Assembly (NCBI GenBank): GCA_020049615.1
Contig: JAIFKN010000223.1
Span: 1 to 42,390, forward strand
DNA: 42,390 nt
Source: a bacterium
Lineage (GTDB): Bacteria > Planctomycetota > UBA11346
Direction of reading: 5' to 3'
In this document: positions 33,565 to 42,390 of the stretch, in pieces
Layout of the letters: every line of letters starts with the position of its first letter
How positions within the stretch are numbered: the stretch's first letter is position 1
The notes under the pieces: model-generated
Told to the model about the DNA's origin: nothing
Database searches by the model: none
What the model saw: the letters and a program-made list of their open reading frames with translations, nothing else
Made by a program: the position numbers and the translations under genes

Positions 33565-34635
33565 ATGACGTCGACATCCAGGATCCTGATGGTTTCCGGC
33601 ATTCTTGTCGCCCTCGCCGTCGCCGGCGGGGCAGTCTGGCTGAGCATGCCCCGGTCCGGTCCAGGCGAGGGTTTCATCAGCGGCAACGGACGGATCGAGG
33701 CGACCGAGGTCGATGTCGCAGCCAAGCTCGCGGGACGGGTGCAGGAGATCATGATCCGCGAAGGCGACTCCGTGCAGCTTGGGCAACCCTTGGCGCAGAT
33801 GCAGAGCACGGCGCTCGAGGCGCAGCGGGACGAGGCCCAGGCCCAGTCGCAGCATGCCGTGCACGCCGTGGCCAGCGCCACGGCCCAGGTCGCCATGCGG
33901 GTCAGCGACGTGGCGGTCGCCCGGGCTGCCGTCGGCCAGCGCGCCAGCGACCTGGATGCGGCCCAACGACGCCTCGCCAGGACGGAAACCCTGACCAAGG
34001 ATGGTTTGACCCCGGTCCAGGAGCTGGACGACGACCGGGCCAGGGTCAGCGGCGCCGAGGCGGCCGTCATCGGGGCGAAGGCCCAGGTCGAGGCCGCGCA
34101 GGCCGCGGTCACGGCCGCGCAGGCGGAGGTGGTCGGGGCCGAGTCGAACGTGACGGCCAGCGAGGCGACCATCGCCCGCGTCCAATCCGATATCGCCGAC
34201 TGCCGCTTGCTCTCGCCACGGGCCGGACGCGTGCAGTACCTGATCGCGCAGGCCGGTGAAGTCCTCGCCGGAGGCGGCAAGGTCCTCAGCCTGGTCGACC
34301 TCGGCGATGTCTACATGACCTTCTTCGTGCCAGAAATGGCGGCGGGCAAGGTGGCCCTGGGCAGCGAAGTCCGCATCGTGCTCGACGCTGCGTCGCAGTA
34401 TGTGATCCCGGCGACGGTATCCTTCGTCGCCAGCACGGCGCAGTTCACCCCCAAGACGGTCGAGACCGCCAGCGAACGGCAGAAGCTGATGTTCCGCGTC
34501 AAGGCGCAGATCAGCCGCGAACTGCTGCAGCAGCACCTCGCCCTGGTCAAGACCGGCCTGCCGGGCGTGGCCTGGCTCAAGCTGGATGCGCAGGCCGCCT
34601 GGCCAGCCGACCTGGAGATCCAGGTGCCGGAGTGA
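33565..34635 (+). CDS. HlyD-family membrane fusion protein (YhiI-like)
   Basis: The 356-residue protein has one N-terminal membrane anchor ([20 protein letters not shown]). A biotinyl-lipoyl half ([31 protein letters not shown]) follows. A long Ala/Gln-rich coiled coil runs from about 85 to 205, and the second lipoyl half starts at SPRAGRV with a beta-barrel after it. It links an inner-membrane ABC exporter to the outer membrane. GGAGG lies 11 bases before the ATG. Its stop overlaps the GTG of the next gene by four bases, giving a yhiI-rbbA-yhhJ-like operon. Confidence 0.9.
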   Translation: MTSTSRILMVSGILVALAVAGGAVWLSMPRSGPGEGFISGNGRIEATEVDVAAKLAGRVQEIMIREGDSVQLGQPLAQMQSTALEAQRDEAQAQSQHAVHAVASATAQVAMRVSDVAVARAAVGQRASDLDAAQRRLARTETLTKDGLTPVQELDDDRARVSGAEAAVIGAKAQVEAAQAAVTAAQAEVVGAESNVTASEATIARVQSDIADCRLLSPRAGRVQYLIAQAGEVLAGGGKVLSLVDLGDVYMTFFVPEMAAGKVALGSEVRIVLDAASQYVIPATVSFVASTAQFTPKTVETASERQKLMFRVKAQISRELLQQHLALVKTGLPGVAWLKLDAQAAWPADLEIQVPE

Positions 34636-37344
34636 CGGCAGGGGCATCGGTCGCCAGCCTGGTCGGGGTCGGCCTGCGCTATGGCCGGATCACGGCGCTG
34701 GACGGCATCACCGTGGACATCCCGGCCGGTCGCATGGTCGGGCTGCTCGGTCCGGATGGGGTGGGCAAGTCCAGCCTGCTCGCCCTGCTGGCCGGCGCAC
34801 GGGCGGTGCAGACGGGCAGCGTGCGGGCGCTGGACGGCGACATGGCCAGCGCGCGCCACCGGGCGCGGGTCTGCCCGCACATCGCCTACATGCCGCAAGG
34901 CCTGGGCCGGAACCTCTATCCGACCCTGTCGGTCGAGGAGAACCTGCAGTTCTTCGGCCGGCTGTTCGGTCATGCCGCCGGCGAGCGTCGCCGGCGCATC
35001 GATGCGCTGACGCGCCGTACCGGGCTGGCCGCGTTCCTGGCCCGACCGGTCGGCACGCTGTCGGGCGGCATGAAGCAGAAGCTGGGCCTGTGCTGCGCGC
35101 TGATCCACGATCCGGAACTGCTCATCCTCGACGAGCCGACCACCGGGGTCGATCCGCTGGCCCGTGCCCAGTTCTGGGAACTGATCGCGCACATCCGCGG
35201 CGGACGCGCCGGCATGAGCGTGATCGTGGCCACCGCCTACATGGACGAGGCGCAGCGCTTCGACTGGCTGGTGGCGATGGATGCGGGACGGATCCTCGCC
35301 ACCGGCACCCCGGCCGAACTGCTGGCGCGCACGCGGTGCGCCTCGCTCGACGCCGCCTTCATCGCCCTCCTGCCCGAGGCCCAGCGACGGGAACATCACG
35401 CGGTGGTGATCCCGCCCATAGGTGCGGATGGTGAGGCGGAGATGGCGATCGAGGCGACGGATCTGACCATGCGCTTCGGCAGCTTCGTCGCCGTCGACCG
35501 GGTGAGCCTGCGCATCCGTCGCGGCGAGATCTTCGGCTTCATCGGCTCCAACGGCTGCGGCAAGTCCACCACCATGAAGGTGCTGACCGGCCTGCTGCCG
35601 GCCAGCGCCGGCAGCGCCCTGCTGCTCGGCCATGCCGTGGATGCGAAGGACCTGGCCACGCGCCGGCGGGTCGGCTACATGTCGCAGTCGTTCTCCCTCT
35701 ACGCCGAGTTGTCGGTGCGCCAGAACCTGGTGCTGCACGCGCGCTTGTTCCAGGTGCCGCCGGCGGAGATCGAGGCGCGGGTCGCCGACATGGTCGCCAG
35801 GTTCGGCCTGGCCCCGGTGGTCGACGCGATGCCCGACACCCTGCCGCTGGGCATCCGCCAGCGCCTGTCGCTGGCGGTGGCGATGGTGCACAAGCCGGAG
35901 CTGCTGATCCTTCGATCCGATCGCCCGCGACAGCCTGTGGCAGTTGATGGCCGACCTGGCGCGCAAGGACCGGGTGACGATCTTCATCTCGACCCATTTC
36001 ATGAACGAGGCGGCGCGCTGCGACCGGGTCTCGCTGATGCATGCCGGTCGGGTGCTCGCCACCGGCGTCCCGGCCGACCTGGTGCGCACGCGTGGCACCG
36101 CGACCCTGGAGGAGGCCTTCATCGCGTATCTGCAGGAGGCGGACCAGGCCGAGGTCCTGCCGCCGGAGGCGGCGGCACCACCCTCCGTTCCTGCTGCCGG
36201 AGCGGCGGCGATCGGAGGATTCAGCCTGGGCCGCGCTTGGAGCTACAGTCTGCGCGAGACGCAGGAGCTCATGCATGATCCGGTACGGGCGACCATGGCC
36301 CTGCTGGGCACCGGCATCCTGATGTTCGTGATCGGATTCGGCATCAGTCTGGATGTCGACGATCTGACCTTTGCCGTGCTCGATCGCGACCGGACGGTCC
36401 TCAGCCGGGACTACGGCTTCAACCTGGCTGGTTCACGCTACTTCGTCGAACGCCCGCCGATCGGCTCCTATGCGGAACTCGACCAGCGCATGCGCGCCGG
36501 CGAGCTCGCCCTGGCGATCGAGATCCCTTCGGGATTCGCCCGCGACATCGACCGCGGCCGCCCGGTGCAGATCGGCGCCTGGGTGGACGGGGCGATGCCG
36601 CGCCGCGGCGAGACGGTGCTGGGCTATGTGCACGGCATGCACCAGGGCTGGTTGCAGGATCTGGCGCAGCGCCGGTCGGGTCGGCAGGCCGGGCCCGGCC
36701 CGGCCGAGATCGAGACGCGCTTCCGCTACAACCCCGACGTCACAAGCCTGCCCGCCATGGTCCCGGCGGTCATCCCGATGCTGCTGCTGATGATCCCGGC
36801 CATGCTGACCGCGCTGTCGGTGGTGCGCGAGAAGGAGCTCGGCTCGATCCTCAACCTCTACACCACCCCGGTCACCCGCAGCGAGTTCCTGCTCGGCAAG
36901 CAGCTGCCCTACATCGCCCTGGCGATGCTGAACTTCGCGCTGATGGCGGTATTGGCGGTCACCGTCTTCCAGGTGCCGATCACCGGCAGCATCCTGACCC
37001 TGACCGCCGCGGCCCTGCTCTTCGTCATGTTCTCGACCGGGTTCGGCCTGCTCGCGTCCACCTTCACGCACAGCCAGATCGCGGCGATGTTCCTGACCAT
37101 GATCGGCACGATGATCCCGGCCGTCCAGTTCGCCGGCATGCTCAATCCGGTGTCGTCGCTCGAAGGCCTCGGGGCCGTCATCGGCCAGGTCTATCCCGCC
37201 TCCCACTTCCTCACCATCAGCCGAGGCGTGTTCAGCAAGGCGCTCGACTTCACGGATCTGCAGGCCTCGTTATGGCCGCTGGCGCTGGCGGTGCCGGTCA
37301 TCCTCACCCTCTCGATCCTGCTCCTGCGCAAGCAGGAGTCCTGA
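34632..37344 (+). pseudogene. rbbA: RbbA-like double-ATPase/ABC-2 permease, frame broken in second ATPase
   Basis: The gene encodes two ABC ATPase domains followed by an ABC-2 permease, as in E. coli RbbA (about 900 residues). The first ATPase is whole ([33 protein letters not shown]). The second has Walker [14 protein letters not shown] and [14 protein letters not shown]. At about 35910 the text then jumps from PELLIL to [15 protein letters not shown] in another frame. The missing piece corresponds to DEPTSGV, that is, Walker B and its catalytic Glu. A loss of 20 bases explains both the gap and the frame change. From there the second frame continues to 37344 with [13 protein letters not shown] and the permease. 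If the deletion is real the exporter lacks its membrane part; assembly error is possible. Confidence 0.85.
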
Positions 37345-37346
37345 GC

Positions 37347-38471
37347 GTGCCCCTGCTCGCCAACATCTACCGCCTGGGCGTCAAGGAGCTGTGGAGCCTG
37401 GTCCGCGACCCGGTGATGCTGGTGCTGATCGGGTGGACCTTCACCGTGGCGATCTACACCTCCGCCACCGCGATGCCCGAGACGTTGCACAAGGCGCCGA
37501 TCGCCATCGTCGACGAGGACGGTTCGCCGCTGTCGGCGCGCATCGCCGCCCTCTTCTATCCGCCGCGGTTCAACCGGCCGGTGATGATCGCGGTCCCGCA
37601 GATCGATCCGGGGATGGATGCCGGCGACTACACCTTCGTGCTGGACATCCCACCGGATTTCCAGCGCGATGTGCTGACCGGATCGTCGCCGGCGATCCAG
37701 CTCAATGTCGATGCCACGCGCATGAGTCAGGCCTTCACCGGGAGCAGCTACATCCAGCAGATGGTGCTGGGCGAGGTCGACGGGTTCGTCCGGCGTCATC
37801 GCGAGGCCGTCACCCCGCCCATCGATCTGGCGTTGCGCGTGCGCTTCAACCCCAGCCTCGAGCAATCCTGGTTCGGCTCGCTGATGGAGCTGATCAACAA
37901 CGTCACCATGCTCTCGATCATCCTGACCGGGGCGGCGCTGATCCGCGAGCGCGAGCATGGCACCATCGAGCACCTGCTGGCGATGCCGGTGACCCCGATG
38001 CAGATCATGCTGGCCAAGGTCTGGTCGATGGGCCTGGTCGTGCTGCTGGCCGCCGCCGGGTCCTTGGTCTTCGTTGTGCAGGGCATCCTCCGCGTGCCGA
38101 TCGACGGGTCGGTGGCCCTGTTCCTGTTCGGTGCGGCCCTCCACCTGTTCGCCACCTGCGCCCTGGGCATCTTCATGGCCACGGTGGCGAGCTCGATGCC
38201 CCAGTTCGGCCTGCTCGCCATGCTCATCCTCCTGCCGCTGCAATTGCTGTCCGGCAACTCGACGCCCCGGGAAAGCATGCCGGCGGTCCTGCAATCCATC
38301 ATGCTGGCCGCGCCGACCACGCATTTCGTCGCCGCCAGCCAGGCCATCCTGTTCCGTGGCGCCGGCCTCAGCGTGGTATGGCCGCAATTCCTGGCTCTGG
38401 CCGCCATCGGCCTGGCGCTGTTCATTGTCGCGCTGGGGCGTTTCCGCAAGACGCTCAGGCAGGGAGCCTGA
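37347..38471 (+). CDS. ABC-2 family permease (YhhJ-like)
   Basis: The 374-residue protein has one N-terminal span, a large periplasmic domain (about 45-180; PIAIVDEDGSPLSARIAALFYPPRF..) and five C-terminal spans with REREHGTIEHLLAMPVTP, the ABC-2 hallmark. It starts with GTG two bases after the RbbA stop; AGGAG lies 9 bases upstream within the end of that gene. It is the second permease half of the YhiI-RbbA-YhhJ type exporter. Confidence 0.9.
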   Translation: MPLLANIYRLGVKELWSLVRDPVMLVLIGWTFTVAIYTSATAMPETLHKAPIAIVDEDGSPLSARIAALFYPPRFNRPVMIAVPQIDPGMDAGDYTFVLDIPPDFQRDVLTGSSPAIQLNVDATRMSQAFTGSSYIQQMVLGEVDGFVRRHREAVTPPIDLALRVRFNPSLEQSWFGSLMELINNVTMLSIILTGAALIREREHGTIEHLLAMPVTPMQIMLAKVWSMGLVVLLAAAGSLVFVVQGILRVPIDGSVALFLFGAALHLFATCALGIFMATVASSMPQFGLLAMLILLPLQLLSGNSTPRESMPAVLQSIMLAAPTTHFVAASQAILFRGAGLSVVWPQFLALAAIGLALFIVALGRFRKTLRQGA

Positions 38472-38475
38472 GCGT

Positions 38476-38519
38476 GGGGGGTATACCCCATCCGCTGTGC
38501 GGCGCTGCGTACCTACGGT
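38476..38519 (+). promoter_or_regulatory. Operator 10 and promoter of the peptide-DUF4405 unit
   Basis: The site GGGGGGTATACCCC spans 38476-38489; its right half and the following AT are canonical. TACGGT at 38514-38519 is a good -10-like element at the standard distance. Transcription is predicted near 38527, three bases before an ATG at 38530. Confidence 0.6.
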
Positions 38520-38529
38520 TGACGAGAGT

Positions 38530-38679
38530 ATGCCGGCTGCCCAGCCATCGGTCCAGACAGAGGAACACGCCATGCCCACGCACGCCATGTCCGATGACCC
38601 GATCCAGGAGATCGGGCTGACGCTCGCGCCTGCGCCGGCCCAGCGCGGCTTCCTGATGCGTGGTGCGTCATGCAGGTAA
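38530..38679 (+). CDS. Hypothetical 49-residue peptide
   Basis: The frame from 38530 gives a polar peptide ending IQEIGLTLAPAPAQRGFLMRGASCR. Two start codons are possible: ATG 38530, almost at the predicted transcription start, or ATG 38572, preceded by GAGGAA. Its end overlaps the DUF4405 start by ten bases, which suggests translational coupling. It may be a small protein or just a leader peptide. No family is recognised. Confidence 0.5.
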   Translation: MPAAQPSVQTEEHAMPTHAMSDDPIQEIGLTLAPAPAQRGFLMRGASCR

Positions 38680-39038
38680 TCCCTGGTCGCCAGACCGTGA
38701 ACCTGGCCATCGATACGCTGGCCCTGCTGGCTGGCGGCGCACTGACAGGCTCCGGTCTCATCCTGGCCTACCGGCTGCCCTCCGGTCGCGGACAGCGGGA
38801 CATGTCACTGCTGGGCTGGAACCGGCACGAATGGGGCGATGTCCACCTGATCCTGGCGTGGGTGGTGATCGGGCTGGTGGTCATGCACCTGCTGCTGCAT
38901 CTCAACTGGCTGGCCCAGACCTGCAGCATGGTTGCAGGTCATGGCGGTCCTCTGGGTCGTCGTTGGGTGCTGCCGGTGTTGCTGGCGCTGGCGACCGGCG
39001 CGTTCCTGGCGCTGCCGTGGCTGCTTCCGCTGCGGTGA
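38670..39038 (+). CDS. DUF4405-type membrane protein
   Basis: The 122-residue protein has three membrane spans (about 12-34, 58-80 and 98-118). Its His residues are placed as in DUF4405 cytochrome-b-like helices (WNRHEWGDVHLILAWVVIGLVVMHLLLHLNWL). Haem binding in the membrane is possible. It overlaps the upstream peptide gene by ten bases and converges with lipA one base after its own stop. Confidence 0.75.
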   Translation: MQVIPGRQTVNLAIDTLALLAGGALTGSGLILAYRLPSGRGQRDMSLLGWNRHEWGDVHLILAWVVIGLVVMHLLLHLNWLAQTCSMVAGHGGPLGRRWVLPVLLALATGAFLALPWLLPLR

Positions 39039-39039
39039 T

Positions 39040-39936
39040 TCAGCGCGGCAGTCCGACCGCGCCCGCCATGACCTCCTCGGCGAAGTAGGACGAGCGCACG
39101 TACGGTCCGGCGGCGACGTACTTGAAGCCGAGCTCGCGCCCCCAGGCCTCGTACTGCGCGAAGGTCTCCGGCGGGACGAAGCGGATGATGTCGTGGTGCT
39201 CCAGCGTCGGGCGCAGGTACTGGCCGATGGTCATGATGTCGCAGGCCTGCTCGCGCAGGTCGAGCATGATCTGGCGCACCTCGTCGTCGGTCTCGCCCAG
39301 CCCGACCATGATGCCGCTCTTGGTCAGGATGCCCGGCTCCTGCGCCTTGACCCGCTTGAGCAGCTCGAGCGAGCGGCGGTAGCGCGCCTGCGGCCGCACC
39401 GTCGGGTAGAGCCGGCCGATGGTCTCGAGATTGTGGTTGTAGACGTCGGGCCTGGCCGCCGCCGCGACCGCCAGCGCGTCCCAGTTGCCGCAGAAGTCCG
39501 GGGTGAGGATCTCGACCAGGGTGCCGGGGCAGCGCTCGCGCACCGCCCGCACGGTGGCGGCGAAATGCGCCGCCCCGCCGTCCGGCAGGTCGTCGCGGTT
39601 GACGCTGGTGATGACGGCGAAGCGCAGGCCGAGCTCGGCGATGGCGGCGGCAGTGCGCGCCGGTTCGCTGGGGTCGAGCGGCGGCGGGGTCTTCACCCAG
39701 GCGACGTCGCAGAAGGTGCAGGTGCGGGTGCAGGCCTCGCCCATGAGCATGAAGGTCGCCGCCTTTTTGCTCCAACATTCCTGGCGGTTGGGGCAGGCCG
39801 CCTCCTCGCACACGGTGACCAGGCCGTGCTTGCGCACCACCGCGTCGGTACCGGAGCTCTCGCCATTGGCCGGCAGGCTGCGCTTGAACCAGGGCGGCAG
39901 GCGCTGGCGGGTCGGGGATACGGGGACGACGGGCAT
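39040..39936 (-). CDS. lipA: Lipoyl synthase
   Basis: The 298-residue radical-SAM protein carries both iron-sulfur cluster motifs. The auxiliary cluster is CEEAACPNRQEC near 45-55 and the SAM cluster is CTRTCTFCD near 70. Further marks are TSVNRDDLPDGGA, NHNLETIGRLYP, GIMVGLGETDDEV, GQYLRPT and the C-terminal SSYFAEEV. It inserts two sulfur atoms into octanoyl groups on lipoyl domains. It has no visible partner (lipB) here and lies outside the regulon; a heptamer tandem repeat begins 55 bases upstream of its start. Confidence 0.97.
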   Translation of the reverse strand: MPVVPVSPTRQRLPPWFKRSLPANGESSGTDAVVRKHGLVTVCEEAACPNRQECWSKKAATFMLMGEACTRTCTFCDVAWVKTPPPLDPSEPARTAAAIAELGLRFAVITSVNRDDLPDGGAAHFAATVRAVRERCPGTLVEILTPDFCGNWDALAVAAAARPDVYNHNLETIGRLYPTVRPQARYRRSLELLKRVKAQEPGILTKSGIMVGLGETDDEVRQIMLDLREQACDIMTIGQYLRPTLEHHDIIRFVPPETFAQYEAWGRELGFKYVAAGPYVRSSYFAEEVMAGAVGLPR

Positions 39937-39990
39937 CGCGGCACCCTAACCGGAGGGCCGGGGCGGGAAGCTGGAAGCGGGGGAAGGCTG

Positions 39991-40088
39991 GCCAGCGGCC
40001 AGCGCCCAGCGCCCAGCGGCCAGCGGCCAGCGGCCATCGCCCATCGCCCAGCGGCCAGCGGCCATCGCCCATCGCCCATCGCCCAGCG
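39991..40088. repeat. Tandem repeat of 14 heptamers
   Basis: Fourteen uninterrupted 7-base units of the form [G/C]CCA[G/T]CG fill 39991-40088 with variation only at the first and fifth positions. The variants are not ordered at random: GCCAGCG, CCCAGCG, GCCATCG and CCCATCG come in short blocks. It lies between the start of lipA and the end of the exonuclease gene and could alter lipA transcription if its copy number varies. Confidence 0.9.
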
Positions 40089-40117
40089 ACATGGCCACTA
40101 GCCAGCACCGCCTGCTG

Positions 40118-40711
40118 CTACCCGCCCCCCTTCTTGAAACTCCCCGTCGCCGTCACCTCCGGCACCGGGCCCAGGCCGTGGTTCATCTTCACCGTCTCGC
40201 CCAGGGCCTTGCGCCACAGGGCGACCAGGAAGCCGACGTCGTAGCCGGCATCGTGGCGGCCGCTGGCGGTGGCGCGCAACTCCTCCTTCACCCGGTCGAG
40301 GCGGGCCTGGGCCTGCCACAGCAGCTCGTCCGGCCGGAGCATGGCGCCGACCAGCAGATCATCCGCATTGTCCAGATTGAAGGGCGTCTGGCGGCCGATC
40401 CCGCGGTAGAGCGCCGCCAGCCAGCCGCGGTCGAAGTCGGGGGCGTCGGAAAACGCCAGCATGCCCTTGAGGTCGGCCTCGAGCCGCGTGGCCACCTCGG
40501 CCGGCGCGCATCCCTCAGCCTGCAGCCGCTCGCGGGTGAGGCCATGGATACGCTCGGCCGCGGGATCCCAGTGCGTCCATCCGGGAAGCGGTCGCACCAG
40601 CAGTTTGCGGATCTCGCCGGTGTGATCGGACCAGGCCACCGACGCCGGCCACGACTCCGGACCGAAGCCGGAGGCCTCGATGTCGATGAAGCAGGGATAC
40701 CACTCGATCAT
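40118..40711 (-). CDS. DEDDh-type 3'-5' exonuclease-like protein
   Basis: The 197-residue protein shows the exonuclease motifs in order: Exo I FIDIEASGF (Asp and Glu near residues 9-11), an RIHGLTRE segment, Exo II in APDFDRGWL, and Exo III as HDAGYDVGFL (HxAxxD). It resembles stand-alone DnaQ-fold enzymes that trim RNA or DNA ends. The start at 40711 puts motif I at its usual place. It lies 74 bases downstream of the glycosidase-like gene on the same strand and may share its transcript. Confidence 0.8.
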   Translation of the reverse strand: MIEWYPCFIDIEASGFGPESWPASVAWSDHTGEIRKLLVRPLPGWTHWDPAAERIHGLTRERLQAEGCAPAEVATRLEADLKGMLAFSDAPDFDRGWLAALYRGIGRQTPFNLDNADDLLVGAMLRPDELLWQAQARLDRVKEELRATASGRHDAGYDVGFLVALWRKALGETVKMNHGLGPVPEVTATGSFKKGGG

Positions 40712-40785
40712 GACCGGATATGGCCATCTGCCGGGCGCCACGCAAGGTCGCAGGGCGCAACATTGCCGGGTGCGGAGGTTGCCAG

Positions 40786-42390
40786 TCAGCCGTCCAGGAC
40801 CACCGCGGCTCCGGGGCACCCTTCCAGGGCGATTACGGCGTAGCGCGAGCGCTCGACCGTCTCGATGCGCAGCGCCAAGGCCGTGCCGCCGCAGGTCGCG
40901 CGCCGCGGGCGCAGACCGGCTGGGAGCAGGACGCGGAGGGTGGCCTGGCTGAATGAACCGGTGACGTCGACGGTCAGCTGCCGCTTCCGCTTGTCATGGG
41001 TCCAGCGATAGGCGCAGTAGCCGTCGCTGGCGGGATAGTGCAGGCAGACGGTGGCGTCGCCGACCTCGGTGGCTGCCCAGCGAGGCGAGATCCGCGCCGC
41101 GGCGAAGGCGCGGTCGGTGTCCTCGATGCCGGCCAGGCCCTCGACCAGGGCGTGATGGATGGCGCCCTGCGACCACACCCCGGGCAGGCCGAACGAGCGG
41201 ATCCCGCGGGCGAAGCGCGCCGCGCCCTCGCCGGCGGTCAGCGCCGCGACCATCAACCGCACGCCGGGGGCGGCCTCCAGGCGGACGGCGGCGACCACGT
41301 CGGCGGGTCGCGGGTTGGTGAAGCCGGACAGGTACAGGCCGACATCGCTGGCCACCGGGTTCGGACCGCGCCAGGCGATGCGGCCGTGGTTGGGCGCCGA
41401 GCGGTCATGGGCGAGGGCCAGCGGATTCCACCAGTTGGCCACTTCGCGGCCGGCGATCAGCGGGAAGGCGTGCTCGGAGCCGTTGGCGTAGACCAGGACG
41501 TAGCGGCCGACCGTTCCGGCCGCCGATCCGGCGAGGGCATGCAGGACATAGAGGCTGCCGAGGGTGCGGCCGAGCGGCACGGTCACCGCCTGGGAATGGA
41601 CGCCGCCAAGCGCGATGGCGCTCCGGCCGCGGTTGCGCGTCGGAGCGAGGATGTGCAGCGTGACGTCCTGCCAGCGCTGGCGTCCGCAGGGCAGGTTGCG
41701 CAGGTCGTTGTCGCCCTCGCCGGTCCAGGCGGTGACGCCGGCGGCGGCGCCGTGGCGCAGTCCGACGTTGACATGGTGGCGCAGGTCGATCGGGGTCTGC
41801 CGCTGGGGTGCCGCCTTCGGCGGCTTGAGCGTCGGCAGCTGGCGGTAGGTGTCATGGATGACGCCGCCGTCGGCTTCGGACAGCTGCCACAGGCGGCGCA
41901 GGATGTCGCTGCCGTAGTCCTCGCGGCCATGCTCGAAGGCGGCGCGGGCCAGTTCGCCGGCGACCAGGGGCGAGATGCCGCCATTCATGTAGTCGCCGAG
42001 CGATTCGTGCGCCGGGTTGCCGTCACCCCACTGCTTGCCGGTGAACAGCGGATCCATCGCCCACCATTCGGCGAAGCTCTCGCCGCGCCTGGCCTGCCGG
42101 CGGCGGCGGTACTCGTCGATGACGCGGACCGCCATGGCGTGGTCGGGCAGGCCGCGGTTGACGGTGTAGGGCAGCGACAGCGAGATGCGCTGGTCGTCAT
42201 CCCCGACGTGCGCCTTCAGCCCGGGCATCGGCCGCTCCGGCACCATGTGGGCGTAGATCGGGTCCTTCCATAGCAGGCGGTTGGCGCGTGCGCGCAGCTC
42301 CTCGGCGGCGCGCTGGTGGCGGGCGGCGTCGGCGGCGTGACCGAGCGCGCCGTGCATCTCGGCGAGCCGGCGGTGCGCGGCGTAGAGCCC
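40786..42390 (-). CDS. Glycosidase-like protein, N-terminus beyond window
   Basis: At least 534 residues are seen and the frame stays open to the window edge. The visible N-terminal part is helical and acidic-aromatic (LSLPYTVNRGLPDHAMAVRVIDEY, DYMNGGISPLVAGELARAAFEHG), suggestive of an (alpha/alpha)6-barrel glycosidase. The last part is beta-rich (HDKRKRQLTVDVTGSFSQATLRVLLP), like the closing sandwich of such enzymes. No family could be assigned and no catalytic residue is certain. Confidence 0.6.
   Translation of the reverse strand, partial: GLYAAHRRLAEMHGALGHAADAARHQRAAEELRARANRLLWKDPIYAHMVPERPMPGLKAHVGDDDQRISLSLPYTVNRGLPDHAMAVRVIDEYRRRRQARRGESFAEWWAMDPLFTGKQWGDGNPAHESLGDYMNGGISPLVAGELARAAFEHGREDYGSDILRRLWQLSEADGGVIHDTYRQLPTLKPPKAAPQRQTPIDLRHHVNVGLRHGAAAGVTAWTGEGDNDLRNLPCGRQRWQDVTLHILAPTRNRGRSAIALGGVHSQAVTVPLGRTLGSLYVLHALAGSAAGTVGRYVLVYANGSEHAFPLIAGREVANWWNPLALAHDRSAPNHGRIAWRGPNPVASDVGLYLSGFTNPRPADVVAAVRLEAAPGVRLMVAALTAGEGAARFARGIRSFGLPGVWSQGAIHHALVEGLAGIEDTDRAFAAARISPRWAATEVGDATVCLHYPASDGYCAYRWTHDKRKRQLTVDVTGSFSQATLRVLLPAGLRPRRATCGGTALALRIETVERSRYAVIALEGCPGAAVVLDG

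Noticed and set aside
39991..40088. CRISPR-like array
   Set aside because: Units are 7 bases with no spacers and no cas genes; it is a simple tandem repeat.

Overview
The window is GC-rich bacterial DNA. Periplasmic BON-domain protein, membrane-fusion protein and cyclic beta-glucan synthase genes point to a Gram-negative type envelope. A secreted SGNH-chitobiase-PA14 protein, a GH10 enzyme and frequent weak or absent Shine-Dalgarno sequences would suit the Planctomycetota/Verrucomicrobiota neighbourhood, but nothing here fixes the phylum.

Layout. Positions 1-2200: a broken U32-peptidase-family gene cut by the window edge, then tRNA-Gln(CUG) and a terminator whose hairpin extends back into the tRNA. 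2202-5300 (minus): a degenerate SGNH/PA14 secreted protein, a GH10 glycosidase and the stump of an AraC-type regulator next to a dispersed repeat. 5475-7346 (plus): an ADP-ribosylglycohydrolase and an unknown protein. 7365-10594 (minus): an ABC exporter whose permease is fused to a CPBP protease.

10.6-39.0 kb is the core of the window. It holds BON protein, DUF3309, CbpA-type co-chaperone, two DUF2934 proteins, a P-type cation ATPase, a coiled-coil protein, two small DUF1328-like membrane proteins, a 2888-residue cyclic beta-1,2-glucan synthase, a yqjDEK-like trio, a two-component operon, transaldolase, HAD hydrolase plus phosphoketolase, a yhiI-rbbA-yhhJ-like exporter (rbbA broken) and a DUF4405 membrane protein. 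Ten copies of a palindrome near TGGGGTG-NN-CACCCCA lie in the gaps in front of these units. Each is followed about 24-26 bases later by a -10-like hexamer of form nAnnnT. In three genes (BON and both DUF2934) the start codon lies exactly 38 bases after the site, so their mRNAs are predicted to be leaderless. I read this as one stress or low-energy regulon of about twelve transcription units.

The likely regulator is encoded inside it: a three-gene, overlapping operon (26721-28887) of a small DHp-only protein, a histidine kinase with an RsbU_N/KaiA-like N-terminus and a NarL/FixJ-type response regulator. The small protein resembles the kinase's own DHp domain, but its phospho-acceptor His is Gln, while the Asp and Gln of the HDxxxQ phosphatase motif remain. 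That suggests a dedicated phosphatase or dominant partner. This regulatory unit and its operator family are the most interesting content.

39.0-42.4 kb (minus): lipA, a 14-unit heptamer tandem repeat, a DEDDh exonuclease and a glycosidase-like gene running off the end. Two genes (U32 and rbbA) have short internal losses that break frame. These may be real decay or assembly errors.
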